Assembly: GCA_028532985.1 (NCBI GenBank)
Contig: JANCIK010000010.1
Coordinates: 2,170,001 to 2,234,000 of the forward strand
From: Stropharia rugosoannulata
Taxonomy: Eukaryota; Basidiomycota; Agaricomycetes; Agaricales; Strophariaceae
DNA: 64,000 nucleotides
Direction of reading: 5' to 3'
Shown here: positions 12,215-24,672 of the stretch, piece after piece
How positions within the stretch are numbered: the first letter of the stretch is position 1
Layout of the letters: the number at the start of each line of letters is the position of its first letter
Notes under the pieces: generated by a model
What the model was told of the DNA's origin: nothing
What the model saw: the letters and a program-made list of their open reading frames with translations, nothing else
Database searches by the model: none
Translations under genes and position numbers: made by a program

Positions 12215-13448
12215 ATGACGTTTTCCCCGCCGGAGAGTCCGCCTAGGACATGGAGGGGCGGACTCTCGATTTCCGGAACATTTACGACTCTCTCAAGTAC
12301 CATGAACTTGGACGCTGAATATTTCTCCTCTAGTAATCGCAGTAGTTGCAGTAATACCGACACAACACCCTCTCAACGCAAGCAATGGACATCAGAAATG
12401 ACAGAGGCGGCCAAGAAGCGCGTAGACAAAAAAGCAGAGAGCAAAGGTTGTCTAATCGAGAATGTGTCCATGGCTAGCGATGTTCAGTATGTCCACTGTT
12501 TGGCCAGGTCGACCGACAGCGATACTGTGAGTCACTCCTAATCCATATCAGCATCTAATATAATTCTATATTGTAGCTTGACAAACTTGAATTCATTTGG
12601 GGGATGAAGCGAGGTACTTTGAATGTTGACACTCGCTACAATGTTATGCATCGTATGTTTCTTCTCCACTGTCTGCATCTTCTTACTCATCCCCGTCTAG
12701 TGGGGGCCAAATTCCATACGTATTTTGACCAAAAGCAATGGCTGCTTCTGCCAGACCCCCAGGTTGTCGAGGCGTTTTATGATTTGAAAGATAAACGTGG
12801 GATTCCTGAAAAAGTGAGTACCTTGCTTAAAATACTTCTCATTTAGGTTAATCTTCTTGATAGCGCGAAACTTATAACTACACCCTCATAGCTCACCCGG
12901 AGCTGTGGCGCATTCCAATTTATAGGCAAACCCGACCATCAGATACAGTACCATCCGCTGAATACTTTCAACACTATTCCCATCCTTATCATAACTTCCC
13001 ATCGATAACGTCTCATGTTAAGCCTGAATTTGTCATTTGCAATGCTGGACCCAAACTTAAAGACCTAGTCCCGTGGCAAAAGGCTCACCCAACCCACTTT
13101 CGATTTATTGCTATGGTTCAGGCTATCTGGTTTGCATGGGATGCTGTGATACCAACAGATGACTTTATAGGATCGACACCGGAAGATCGTCGGTCCGACA
13201 TGGCTGATGACAGCAGTGAAAGGACTAGGGAGCTCCGTCGTCGTCCTCGGCCTGCAAAGGACGGTAACTGGCTTGATAGCAAAACCTTACATGAACTCGA
13301 TCAACAATTTCCCTCGTCATCAAAGCAGTCAGTCGACAAAACGCCCATGATCAGGGACTGGCTCAGTAACATAGAAAATACAAAAGACCTTATTGCCATG
13401 AATGATTCTGATAAAGCAGATGACACTGAAGACATGGCTTTGGGTTAG
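12215..13448 (+). CDS. Basidiomycete HNH-endonuclease-like protein (about 361 aa)
   Basis: Four exons (12215-12526, 12577-12652, 12701-12813, 12864-13448) with consistent phases. The core resembles the HNH-like proteins abundant in agaricomycete genomes: CLIENVS, then VHCLARST, LEFIWGM, LNVDTRYNV, FHTYFDQKQWLLLP, and later HVKPEFVICNAGPKL. In this family the His of the VHC segment and the His/Asp of the later segment form the presumed metal site. Nuclease activity is unproven for the family, and I infer it only weakly. The start is the first ATG after an in-frame stop; an alternative ATG at 12304 also precedes all conserved parts. The C-terminal 90 residues are charged and low-complexity. Confidence 0.78.
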
Positions 13449-14438
13449 GCTTTCCGGCTATATCATGTGTTAGTCATTCAACATGCTTTATACTCGAGGA
13501 AAAATTCAAGAGGGGCAGTGCAAGGTTTTGAAATATGTGGTGGGTACGAGAGATGAAATTTGAAAGACTGGATCCCGAACTGCACCAAACAAGCCTTTGA
13601 CCTCCCTTGATTGACAGGACATGGAACAATTGGTGTCTGATCCTAAATGGTCCTCCACTTGCTTGCCAACTTGCGGGAGGTGTCTGAGCTAGTAGCATGA
13701 CTAGCCGCGGGAAGATTGACGGCAAGGAGCGCAGTGAACTTCATTTTGATGGGTTTAGTTGCGTTTGTTGTCGTCTTCCTCTTCTTAAAATACCTTTCGC
13801 AGTCATGTATCCTCGCAGTTTCAATTACCCTATGCCATCATTAGCAAATAGACACAACATGAAGTGCTCAATGGTTCAACAACGATGACATGGACGGTGA
13901 TAAGACAACATGGGTGGATGTCGACGTGGAAAAGACAAATAATCGCTAAACTCAGTCTTGCATCTGTCAACATACTTACGTGTACCATTTATTCTGCTTG
14001 CAGTGCCTACGTTCTTTACCTTTGCCTTTTCACTGCCGCTGTAGTCAACAGACCGCATCAAATACTTCGGCCGACTACGGCGGGGATCGTTGCTTGACTG
14101 CATCATTCTTGGGTAAAGGCGCGATCATCTTCCAGGCTGACTGGCTGCAACATTAGATGGCTAATGTTTGATTGTCCTTGCGATCTGCCATTCACCATGG
14201 ATTGTCTGCAACTGCCGTTTCTTGAATAATGTTCAGTCCACTCTTCGCCACGTATATGCGCGTCAAGATCCAAAATAACGAACTTGGTGTCATCCCCTGA
14301 AGGATCAGGACCCATGCAAATCGAAGACAAGCATGTATTGTAAGACACCAGCGCATCAAGCATTGATACTGGACCTTTCTCTGCACACTCGCTGGGCGAT
14401 TTCGCATTCACTGCTCTGGAAGCCTTTCGTTCTCTGGG
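13449..14438. other. Intergenic, possibly upstream exons of the next gene
   Basis: About 1 kb without a firm coding frame. The membrane protein that follows lacks a signal peptide in its main exon, so one or more upstream exons could lie here, but I could not connect any with consistent splice sites. A 25-codon stretch near 13873-13947 is Asp/Thr-rich and looks coding, but it is bounded by stops. Confidence 0.4.
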
Positions 14439-16700
14439 ATGGAAGCTGTACTCTCGTTGGACTCTGGCATCCAGCAACCTGCAGACCTAGATGGTGACAC
14501 AGGAGTCGTTTTGGGGCCTGACGGTCAAATCAAAATTGACGATAACGATGGCAATTGGGCTCGTCCTGAAGGCTCTGATGTCAAAACCATTGATGGGATT
14601 GAAGGAACGGCTAGTTTGATAAGTCCCCTTGGAACTGTGTTAAACACCCAAACTCTTGCAAGTGCAGCTCCAACCATATCGAATGTCATTGTCCAGTCTT
14701 CTACGGCGTCGTCGGTCGACTTCACGCCCACCGAGACTACGACGTTAGACAACCTAATGCCGACCACAGCACAGCTATCTTCATTCTCCGTTTCTCTATC
14801 TACCCTCCCCGCATCTTCCATAACATCACTTGATGCAGCACAATCAAGTTCAGCGCCTGTGCCGGAATCAACAACTGACTTATCTTCATTGTTGCTCTCG
14901 TCCTCCTGGGCAACTTCAGGAACCTCGTCCTCTTCGTATACATCAATAGTTTCCTCCAGTCATGATCCTCTATCGAATTCTATTCTTGAATCTTCTGTCA
15001 CCTCCAGCAGTTCCATGACATTAAGCACCGGGTCTATGGTCTCCCAGACATCAACGAATCATAATTATAAATCATCCACCTCCACTACACCACGGCCTAC
15101 TAGCTTGCGATCGAGTAGTACGACCGCACAGCTTCCAACCCAGGCAGTAGTGCCAACATCATCCCCAACTGCTCTAAACGTACACAACCCGACGTTTTAT
15201 GCTGGGTTAACGCTCGGCAGCATCATTTCTGTTGGCCTCCTCGCTGCGTTAGTTGCATGGTGTATCCGTTCACGTTCGCGGAGAAGGCGTAACGCACGCT
15301 TGATGGTTCCATGGGGACCACCCGGGGACATGAATGACGGGGGTCTTGAAGCAGGGATTAGCGCGTTTGACACCGGGAGAACTGCTCAGGCTGCCATGAA
15401 CCTTGGGAGTCGCGAGGATCTTGCGCATGTTCAAGCCTGGTCTCCTCGGGGCGATCGCGACGTTGGTGAGCCGAAACGGGCGGAGGGTTACTTTAACGGG
15501 CCCTACTATCGTTTATCAGATCATCATAACGCACGAAACGATCATTATCCTTTTCTCTCAAATGGTCCACCGCCGCAGGCTGCTGCGACGCCGGACAGCT
15601 TTTCAAAGCGATGTCTACCAGCGCACCTCATCGCTGAAGAGATTGTTTCGCGTGCATCGCCTGCGGGATTCGCGCATGATGAGCGGTATAGCCGAATTGC
15701 TTACCCTCAGAGCGCGTATGCGGGCAGCACTTATCGCACTTATGATGCGGCGCGTGCATCCCCGCTCGACGATCCTGAGCGCGACGCAGGGAAGTCGTGG
15801 GATGGGACCGCGCAGCATCCTAGCGAGCCGCGCTCAATATCAATGGCTGCGCGCCTGCGGAACTCCCGCATGCCTGCCGCCGAACTGCCCGGCGCAGAGT
15901 TGACATCTGCATTGCCCGAGGTCCCTCGGGCCGCCAATGCAGAAATGGAGGAATGGGGACAATCAATTAAAGCAAGCCTCGTGAACGCGTTCAACGCTGT
16001 GGCTGCAAACCTTGGGGCTGGGGCTCCGCACCTGACGGAGGATGATAAGCTGACTGTCCCCCCCAGTAGGCGGTCCACACGTAAATCACTCAAAGGTGTC
16101 AGCGAGGGGAACGGCAATGTAAGTGAAACCAGGGCTCATAGGAAGGATTCTGTCTCTAGCACTATTTCTAAGCCTTGGAGTCTAGAGGAGACTGGGAATG
16201 GTTCTGGGATTGTACATATACATCTTCCCGGGCTCGGGGATTCCAAGCCTCCAACCTCGCAACCATTCGTACAGCGCCAGGCCCGTGGCCAAAATCACCC
16301 AGGAATTTATGGCACGAAATCTGACAATATATGGCCTAGCGCAGCTCCACTACCCGTAGTAGTCGAGTCTTCCCAGCCCCAACGGGCCTTCGTCAGACCG
16401 AACGACCATTATGAAAAGGATAAAATTGCAGGGTTTACTCCATCGCGCAGTAGTAGCATTTATTCAACAATGTCGGCAGCACGTTCAACAACGTTTGCGC
16501 GCGGGGCCTCCAAACTGCCGCGTATGCGGTCGGTTACCGATTGGAAGACTGGTCACTTAAAGGAGGAGGATACTGTGGTGATACAACCAGACACGGACAC
16601 GATATCACGCCTTCCCTCGGCGGATTCCTCAATTATTCCAGGAAGGAATTCAGTGGATGATAATGCCTCGCGCGCTTTGCAGATGAGGTTGAAGAGGTGA
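14439..16700 (+). CDS. Ser/Thr-rich single-pass membrane protein (753 aa in this exon)
   Basis: One long exon. Residues about 60-250 are a Ser/Thr/Pro-rich, mucin-like region expected to be heavily O-glycosylated. Residues about 253-277 form one hydrophobic segment (GLTLGSIISVGLLAALVAW), followed at once by a basic stop-transfer stretch (RSRSRRRR). The remaining ~475 residues, presumably cytoplasmic, are low in predicted structure and contain many Ser and basic sites. This build resembles fungal cell-wall sensors of the Wsc/Mid2 type in layout only; no WSC cysteine domain is present. There is no signal peptide at the first ATG, so the true N-terminus is probably encoded in an upstream exon I could not place. 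Function unknown. Confidence 0.75.
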   Translation: MEAVLSLDSGIQQPADLDGDTGVVLGPDGQIKIDDNDGNWARPEGSDVKTIDGIEGTASLISPLGTVLNTQTLASAAPTISNVIVQSSTASSVDFTPTETTTLDNLMPTTAQLSSFSVSLSTLPASSITSLDAAQSSSAPVPESTTDLSSLLLSSSWATSGTSSSSYTSIVSSSHDPLSNSILESSVTSSSSMTLSTGSMVSQTSTNHNYKSSTSTTPRPTSLRSSSTTAQLPTQAVVPTSSPTALNVHNPTFYAGLTLGSIISVGLLAALVAWCIRSRSRRRRNARLMVPWGPPGDMNDGGLEAGISAFDTGRTAQAAMNLGSREDLAHVQAWSPRGDRDVGEPKRAEGYFNGPYYRLSDHHNARNDHYPFLSNGPPPQAAATPDSFSKRCLPAHLIAEEIVSRASPAGFAHDERYSRIAYPQSAYAGSTYRTYDAARASPLDDPERDAGKSWDGTAQHPSEPRSISMAARLRNSRMPAAELPGAELTSALPEVPRAANAEMEEWGQSIKASLVNAFNAVAANLGAGAPHLTEDDKLTVPPSRRSTRKSLKGVSEGNGNVSETRAHRKDSVSSTISKPWSLEETGNGSGIVHIHLPGLGDSKPPTSQPFVQRQARGQNHPGIYGTKSDNIWPSAAPLPVVVESSQPQRAFVRPNDHYEKDKIAGFTPSRSSSIYSTMSAARSTTFARGASKLPRMRSVTDWKTGHLKEEDTVVIQPDTDTISRLPSADSSIIPGRNSVDDNASRALQMRLKR

Positions 16701-19700
16701 TATGAGTTGCATGACAGTGCAATTGGGTAACTCTAATTCCCCAACGTTGTTCGACATGTAGCTTATGCCAAATTACCAGCTCTCGAATGTAGACGGTCTC
16801 ATGCTGATTGTTGCAATAGACTCTCCCAGCGTTGTGTTAGCCAATGTGATACATAACATACTTTAGTGGTTACAGCCATGTTTACACTCTGTACCAACTT
16901 TTATGTTCCCCTTCTGCTCTTGTAACCCCCTACAGTTTCATTGTAGTACGGTGACCACATACTCCTACCAGCTAGTCTGTACACAGTGGCTCTTGGAATT
17001 GACTGCAGTGATTATGCTAATCGCCTAAGCGTTAAACGTCGGCAGTTGACATTAATTGAAATTGCATATAAATTGCGTACTTCTTACATGTGAACTACAC
17101 TTGTGTTAGTACCACGATCAAGTATATTCGGATCGTTTACCCATATCGGGAAGTTTACTCTTTATAGTAACTATTTCCGTATTTAGAGTGGCACGATGCT
17201 TCAAGCATTGTCGCATGCTATTAAGGGTGTTTCTTTTCCTAGCTCAAATAAATCGATAATTCGAAACATACTAATTCTCTTAATGGTCTGTCAACAGCTT
17301 GATAGTTCATTAAGTTTATCATGACCCTTCGTGTCTCTCTTAACGAGGCATCTACTTCTGCGGGCGCATCACGGAGAAAAAGAAAAAGATTGATCACCGA
17401 GACTACGTTCTTACATCTATCAAAATACTACCAACGTGAATCCGAGACAGCCACGTTTCATAAGCCGACCCATGTTATTTGCGATGCCGTAGTAGCAAAT
17501 TGGAATTTCCGCAGATCGTGGTATCTGTTAGATATGATATCACCATTTTGGATTGGGCTCAAACACAGCGAAAGGAACCATTTTGTACTTCCATGGTAAG
17601 CGGGGGATATAGCATCAGCTTCAGCGTATAAAAATAACATCTGGAGTCAGGTGGTAGCTTCATACTAGGACGCCTAAGCCGGCACGGAGGGTTTAGAGAG
17701 GTTTTCAAGATATTTCGGAAAAGTGTGGCAGGCCTCAAGCTTCTATTTCTCTTGCATCGAATACAATACTGAAACTTGGTTTTCAATGTTCTCACGTATG
17801 AGCTTGAGTGACATGTCGCATTTCTGGTTGACCTTTCCCTACTCAGCTAACTTGCGAAGAGCTGGTCAGCGATCTAATACTTTGTAGAACGAGAGTCTTA
17901 TCGGAAAGCTACGCAACCGAGACGCGATGTTACCGGAGCGGTATTTATTTCTGTCTTCCGAGTAATATTTCATGTATGCCACTCGTAAATAACATCGGGA
18001 ACACTTTATGTTAAATAATCATTGGCCACTTGACAGAAAGACAAGAGCAAAAGCATGAATCCGGATTAGACTGTCGTCGCCAGACCATAACTAGATAGTT
18101 TCCCTCACACAATGGGCATGGGCTGAAGTCTTTGTAAAATACAATTGGTAGTAAAGATTATCATGTTAAAGATACATCGGTTGGCCACATACTAGCAAGA
18201 AACGGTGCCCATAAAGCCTGCATTAATTGTACTAGATGGGGTTAGAGATGCTTTGGAAAAGAGATTGCTTCGCACTTCCTCAACGGTATTCAAATGAATA
18301 TCGAATGGGCTTGTAATAGCCTCAGTTTGAATACTCGAGAGGCTTTCAGACTTGTTTCGTCCGGTGATACGATTTACTATATGAATCTACAGGATACAGA
18401 CTAGGCAGCTTTATCGGAGCTCATTAACTGCGCAAATTGACTTAGGCGTCGCTGTACAGTTCGACAATACTTTTAATACATATGTAACAATAAGAAGCTT
18501 CCCAGGTGGAATAATTATCAGTCGTCTTGGCCAGTCACCCCCAGTCTTTCTAGTCCTCTATCGCAATGATAAGAGTGGAAGTCAATGCCGAAGGAAGCCG
18601 CTGACCTAAGGTGACTTTGCTTATTGGGGAAGTATCCCACGGGAGTCGCGCTTGGTCACCGGTCATTCCTCAGTTCAATCCAGCTCAATTCTGTTCAGTT
18701 ACCTCCATGGTGAATTCGTTGCTTCATTTACATTTACATTTATTTCAATGAAGCTGCCTCCTCATCCTCTAATTTTGCAAAACGACTTGTTAACATCTCC
18801 ATAAACACGTCTCTAAAATACTCTAAAATCGTGCTCTCTTATCCACACCTTCAACTGTGGCGTCAAGTCGAAGCCACCAATAGTTTTAACATGCGACGGA
18901 TAGAACATCAAATTCATAAATGAACAGTTGACGCCCGTACACATCCCAATACAGATACGCATCACGACGCCGAAGCGGATCACATTATATTCATTTCGTT
19001 TCCCCAGCATTGTGTGGAATTAAAAACCTCCGACACATTTCATGGCCGAAGCGATTGACTCTGATAATACATAGTAGTGAAGCGCATATATACGCATCTA
19101 TGCTTATATATGCGCGTATACAAAAGTATATCCATATCCACAATTTGCGGCACAGCAGAACCATTTTATGCCTCCGACGGAGTTCTGATGACATATCATC
19201 GATGGATCATCGATTCGATAGCAGATATCTCAAGATAGCGCAGTCAGCCGGGGCGGCGGGTCCCAGTTTACAAAATCTGAGGGTTCGTTGTCTGCCGTCC
19301 TTCTGTTTGCTCTTACACCTCAACACGTTGCGACTTTCCACGGCGACCAAGACATTGGCGGAAACGATAATTCGTCGACATTAGGCCCGTTTGCATGTAT
19401 ATTGACGCCTGTGGGTGTTCTCTCGGTAAGTCTTCCTTTCAGAATCAGGAACGTGGCTCATTATCTTGCAGGTACGTACACGAGGCAGGCATCCTTTGTT
19501 GCCGCCACATTCTTTCGCATATACTTGCAGCTATCGTCCCTTGGCTCATTTAAACCTTAAACCTTTAATGAAAGTTCAAACGTTCACAATTTATAAAGGT
19601 CGCAACACGCTGTCTATGAAGTGGCCTTCCCCAACTCCGACTCCGATTCCGATGATAAGTTCCAATTCTTCTCCCTGCGCGGTTAGCTTTCCGGTGTTGT

Positions 19701-22700
19701 GTGTTCTGCAGAATTGAGGCTTTTTTCCAGATGAGAAAGTCTCTCAATCTGCCTAGACTGGCTCATTTGACACTTTCGAAAGTGTTCCCTAGATGTCATC
19801 AAACCGACAAAAATGCCAGAGGGCGACCTCGCAGCCAACCAGCGCACAAAAACGTTGATATTGCTTTAGTCGTCTTTCCTGCTCATTCGGAGTGCTCCAC
19901 GAGCTTTGTCTCGTTGGGGCGATCATAGCATCTGTCTATTCGTAATTCGAAGACATTGGTGAATTTCTTCTAGAATTCAATGTGATGGAAGACTGTGGCT
20001 CTGCAGGATTTTTCCGACTGAAGATCATGGGCACCTCCATAGTCAACGTCAAACTGTCTCGTTGTGCACTAGGCATGAGTACGTATGCCTATATACTTAG
20101 CGACTTCTATATATATTTCAACGCTAATGCACATTTACAGGTAGGAAACACCGATACCGTCAATGAACCGCTGATGCTAAGTATGCGTGGGTCCTGTGAT
20201 ACTACTGAAGCGACGGATGTCTTCTTTTTCCAACAGAAACTCTCCCAACGTAAGGGATAGATGTCGACGACGTCTCTGCTCCTTCGTCATTTTCCCTTCT
20301 TGCGAGCGTTATCTCTATGATATGGATATGGCAGCGTGGCCTGCGACAGAGGTGATCTATTGTTGGAGCCTCTTTCTGCTTCTTGTCTAATTCTGGATCA
20401 TAATTCCTGGCCTGGTTATCTGGCGACCCTCGTTCATTTCTCGCTTGCAGGAGAATTGGTGCAAGCTCGTTTCTCGCTCCCAGTATATGGCCACTATATT
20501 GATAGGCATCCAGTTGCCCCTATGAGCAAGCGAAACGAAATAGAACTGCGAAGCATTTCCGCTTCGTCCTTGCTGGAGAAACCTGGGAGCTCTCTATCTA
20601 CACTAGGCTGTGCACGCTTTTAATTGACGGTAACATATAACGTCTGGCAGGGACCTAGAAACGTTGTCGTGATTGCAGGCGCGTAGCACTGGTCAAATGA
20701 CTGCTGGTTCACCCAGAGTTCACCTCCAGTTTACGTTTACTCCGGATACTCTCTCGTGACATCACTGGTTCGCTCAACACACGCTTCGATAGAACTACAG
20801 ATGCCTAGGTTGGAATGCGCACCGGCGTGATCTATCAAGGAGTAAGCAGTCCTTTTCGTCCCTACAGAGTAAGGTGCATACGAGCACTATTCTTCGCGGG
20901 ACCAAGTGATCTCAAGTAGGATCAATATGTCCCGACTCGGCATTCCGTTTTGGGGAAACGAGGCTTATCGATGGAGAGCTGAATATGGGCTGTGGGAGTC
21001 TGGAGGCACTCAAGAATCAAAGAAGTCAGCAGCTGCTATCGATATGAAATGTCTGTCGGGTATTTCCAAATATCACAGTCCCCCGCACTGGTCATGGTGC
21101 CTGCCCGGCAAGTAGGGGCGCATCCGCATCTTGCGGGAACCGTCCTGCCCACGAATGGTTAGCGTAGGCAAGTGAAGGTCGATGTATATGAAAGGGAACG
21201 CGGTCTGATATCTCACTGTGCATAGCGACGTACGGGTTCATGCTTCGGTGGCGACTTTATCAACGGCACAAGCTGGCCGTGGTGCTTCGCAGTAGCGAGA
21301 CGTGCGAGGTCTACGCCGTCCCAGCTGGGGCGATGTCGTGCTTTGCGGGACCGCCCGCATCACGGCTGGTGCGCCGTGTCCCATCATACATGGTTCACAA
21401 CAGAAACAGACACGGCTGACTGGACGCAGATTCGGAGCTAGCAGCGAGCAACTTAGCAGCCGCACAAGGCGAGCAACGTTGGTTAGCCCCGGTCCTATGG
21501 AATAGACACACCTGGTGAGTGATACGGACTCTGATGCATACACTGTACTATCAACATCTTACATACTTAGTATAGTATGGAAACATGGCGTCTTTCGATC
21601 GGTGTGAAGGCGTGGCACCGCTGACTGCTGACCAGGAGTATGTAAGTATTCTATGTGTCCAGTACGCGTTCGCGATCGTCCCGTCCGAGACGCGCGCACT
21701 GTAACGTTGTCATTGTCAAAACTCAATGCAAATGGGACCGCGCCTCGTTGGTGTCGCGTTGCGCATAAGTTTCGAGCTCTGTGTATGTTTATACATGAAC
21801 TATGTGGATGGAGGTTGAATGACCTGGGTGGTGAGCTTGATAAGAGCTTACCCCCGAACAACCGCCACTCCGGGCAGCAGTTCCAGCTGTACAGGCGCCC
21901 GCATTGGTTAGTGGGCTTGGCCGGCGTCCCGTGTTCTGTCGGCTTCATTTACTTTCCATGCTCCAGACTAGGAGCTTGGAAAGGCTATCTGGCGTGTTGG
22001 TGCGTGGGCTTCGTTGGGGCTTCGCGTGGTGCCTGGACGCGACCTACTTTAGATTTACTGCGACTCGCGAACGTAGGAGTGTTTAAAGTTCAGCTACTCC
22101 AAAGGTTGGGGCATAATTAGAGTATAGAAATATAGTTATACTTTACAACCTGTGATTCAGAACGATTCAGGGCTAACTGGGATGTGGTTGGGACTCGGAA
22201 AGGCAAGCCGGGGGAGCGGACCGCAAATGGACGATCCCGTGCAGTTAACGTGACTGAGTTAATTAACGCGACGCGCCACGGTGGCCGCAAGCGATAATGA
22301 TAGGTATGGACATAAGTAGTACAATGCAGTGGCATAGAGATAACCAGAGTACCCTCGGCCTAAAATATCGGTGGGTGCGACACCTTCCAGAGAGGCGTGG
22401 CAAGGTTCCTAAGAAGAGTTCTTGCGACATTAAGTGTGCGCTGCGCGTCTTCCGGAATGGAATGTACCGAGGCAACGATTGGGGTTGAATAATATGTTAT
22501 GTTAGCGCTATGTATAATGGCATGGTCTACTCGTTGGTATTTTATTTGGTGGCTGAAGTTACAGCGTTTAAATTCTCAAGAATTACTGGTATGCGCAATA
22601 TGTGCGTCATGAAGCGTATGGCGTTCGTGCAGACGCGTAGCGCGCTGTAGCCTTTAAACTTGAGTTGCAACAAATACGCCCCTCCTCGAATACACAGCTT

Positions 22701-24672
22701 ACGCCAGACGCAGTGTCGGAGCGCCATGTTTGAATAATTCCGTGTATGTGGTACTACACGTACGTACATTTGTGTATACTCATCACAAAGGACTTATCAC
22801 GGCCTGTCATGTCATGGTGGCAGACGGAAGGCAGGCTCTTAGGAAGAAGGAAGGAAGGAAGTGGCAATGCGGTTGCCTTTACTTGCACTGTGCTGGCTGG
22901 ACGATAAGAAGACCCGGAGTTTGCTTGGAGAAATATGCGTGCTGGAAACTATACGATTGTGAGAATGCGAGGACGAACGAACGTCCCACGAGAGTTCGCG
23001 AGCTGTGGATAAATTTACAGGGCAAGGAAGCCATATACTTTTATTTTCTTTCGTTGTTTTTTGTCCTTTTTCTGGTTTAAGTGCGAGGATGTATAAGTTT
23101 GCATACATAAACATGTTAAACGCCTAGAAATACGCCATTCTGGCTTCCTTACTACGGAATCTAACTAACTTGTAGTCCAACCAAGAGCCGCAACTGCATA
23201 TGCGAACCAGTTTGTTCGCCCGTTCGCGCTAACGGAAAAGAATTACACGCAACTGGCTGCCAGTATAAACTTAGCCACGGCACACTCTGCCTTGAGCATA
23301 CATATATAGAGAAGTGAGATGCAGCGTGCAGCATGGCTGATTGCAAGCCGGGGGTGATGCGAGTGTCGGCGGCGGTTGGAGAAAAAGCAGAAGGCTGCCA
23401 GGAGGTGGGAAAAGCGAAAAAGAAAGAAAGAAAAATGGCTTCTCTGTGAACGAGCGTGGGCGTGGGTCGCTGTTTTGCTGTCTGGCGGGTTATTGAGCTA
23501 CTGGTACCCGTACCCGGGAATGCTGGTAATAGCCTTTTGAAGATTACGCGGATGGCGTTCCCCTTGATCCTTCTGCTGTGCGCTATGCGGGTCGCATAGT
23601 GGGGCGTTTTATGTTATGTTATTTACATACAGTAGGCTTCGATCTGCAGACGAGGTGCAGGGAAGATTGATGGAGCGTAAAAGTTATGACCGCGTTTCTT
23701 TCCTCGCTGGTAAACTGAGTCTCTCTCGGGCGCGCGTAGGAGGTAATGTATTGCGTCTTATGGCATTGTGTCATTGAAATACAAACATCCAGACGTCTCG
23801 ATGCGAGGCGAGGGTCCAGTAAGAAAGAATCATAAACTATTGCCTCCTTGTCTTTGTTTTTTTCTGAAAGGGCCCTGTCCCTGTTTGCAACAAACGCAGG
23901 AGGTTTGACAAGAACATCGGCACCCAAGCGCGATGACCGCGCAGTTTGACAAAAGAAGATGGATACTAGGGCGCGCGCTGCTTGAATTTTGAAAGCAGTC
24001 ATGTATTGTACCGCTTTAGTACCTTCTGGTATCAGGCTTGGATGGCGACATGGTGTGCGTCCGTGTGATTGCCGGCGTAGCCCATTTGGACGGTGGATAA
24101 GGGCAAAGATCCATAGGCTCTGACCTCTACAGGGAGGACGCCTGCGGGCACGGTTGGCGCCTGGTTAGACTCTGGAGTAATTTAGATAAAAACCTGGAGA
24201 AAGAGGCTTTCTGCGACCCTGGAGCCTCGTTATCTGGAAGCAGCCTCGAGGCGAGTGCTGTGCTAGCGAGCAAGGTTCTGGTGGGATGTTGATCTTAGCG
24301 AGGGTCGCGTGATGGGTGAATACAACTCCTTGGAGGATATCAGGCACATTAGGGCTGTGGGCATTGGGCTTAGTGGCCGCTGTTTCCTCCACTGCTGGGA
24401 GGTTAATGTGCTGGAATACAGCGAGCCATGACTGGCTCGGTTATGCCCAATAATACCCAAGAAAAACGGAATAAGATCGGAGTGAGCCAGTTTGAGTCAG
24501 TATTATGGAGTCGGTTGCGTTCGGAAACCGGGTCGAGATTATGAGATGTGATAATTGGAAATATATGGTTTGCAACGTGCATCAACCGAAAAGCCGCTAT
24601 AACCCATCAGTTTGCTGTTCTTCTCTTTCCTTGATCTCCTCTTTCCTTCGCCTCCTCCACGTTCACTGCTAA
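16701..24672. other. Gene-poor region, 8 kb, upstream of GATA factor
   Basis: The largest gene-free stretch of the window. No frame shows a recognisable domain. Splice-like islands near 19270-20630 contain short segments with coding-like composition (for example SDSDDKFQFF near 19635) that do not join into one frame. A hairpin sits at 19082-19115. Close to the downstream gene (24600-24660) the sequence is strongly CT-rich, as in basidiomycete core promoters. It may be an extended regulatory region, decayed genes, or both. Confidence 0.45.
19082..19115. repeat. Inverted repeat, 11-base perfect arms
   Basis: gcgcatatata and its exact reverse complement are separated by a 12-base spacer. In AT-rich intergenic DNA this could be chance, a protein-binding site or a small hairpin RNA; no terminator-like T run follows. 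Confidence 0.7.

Noticed and set aside
12215..13448. Homing endonuclease or mobile element
   Set aside because: The HNH-like protein has its own spliceosomal introns and no flanking repeats, and it fits the host-encoded basidiomycete family.
21653..22120. 155-codon plus-strand open frame in the 8 kb gap
   Set aside because: Begins in GC-richer sequence without stops by chance; composition (many Cys, Trp, Arg) is not typical of a protein and no partner exon was found.
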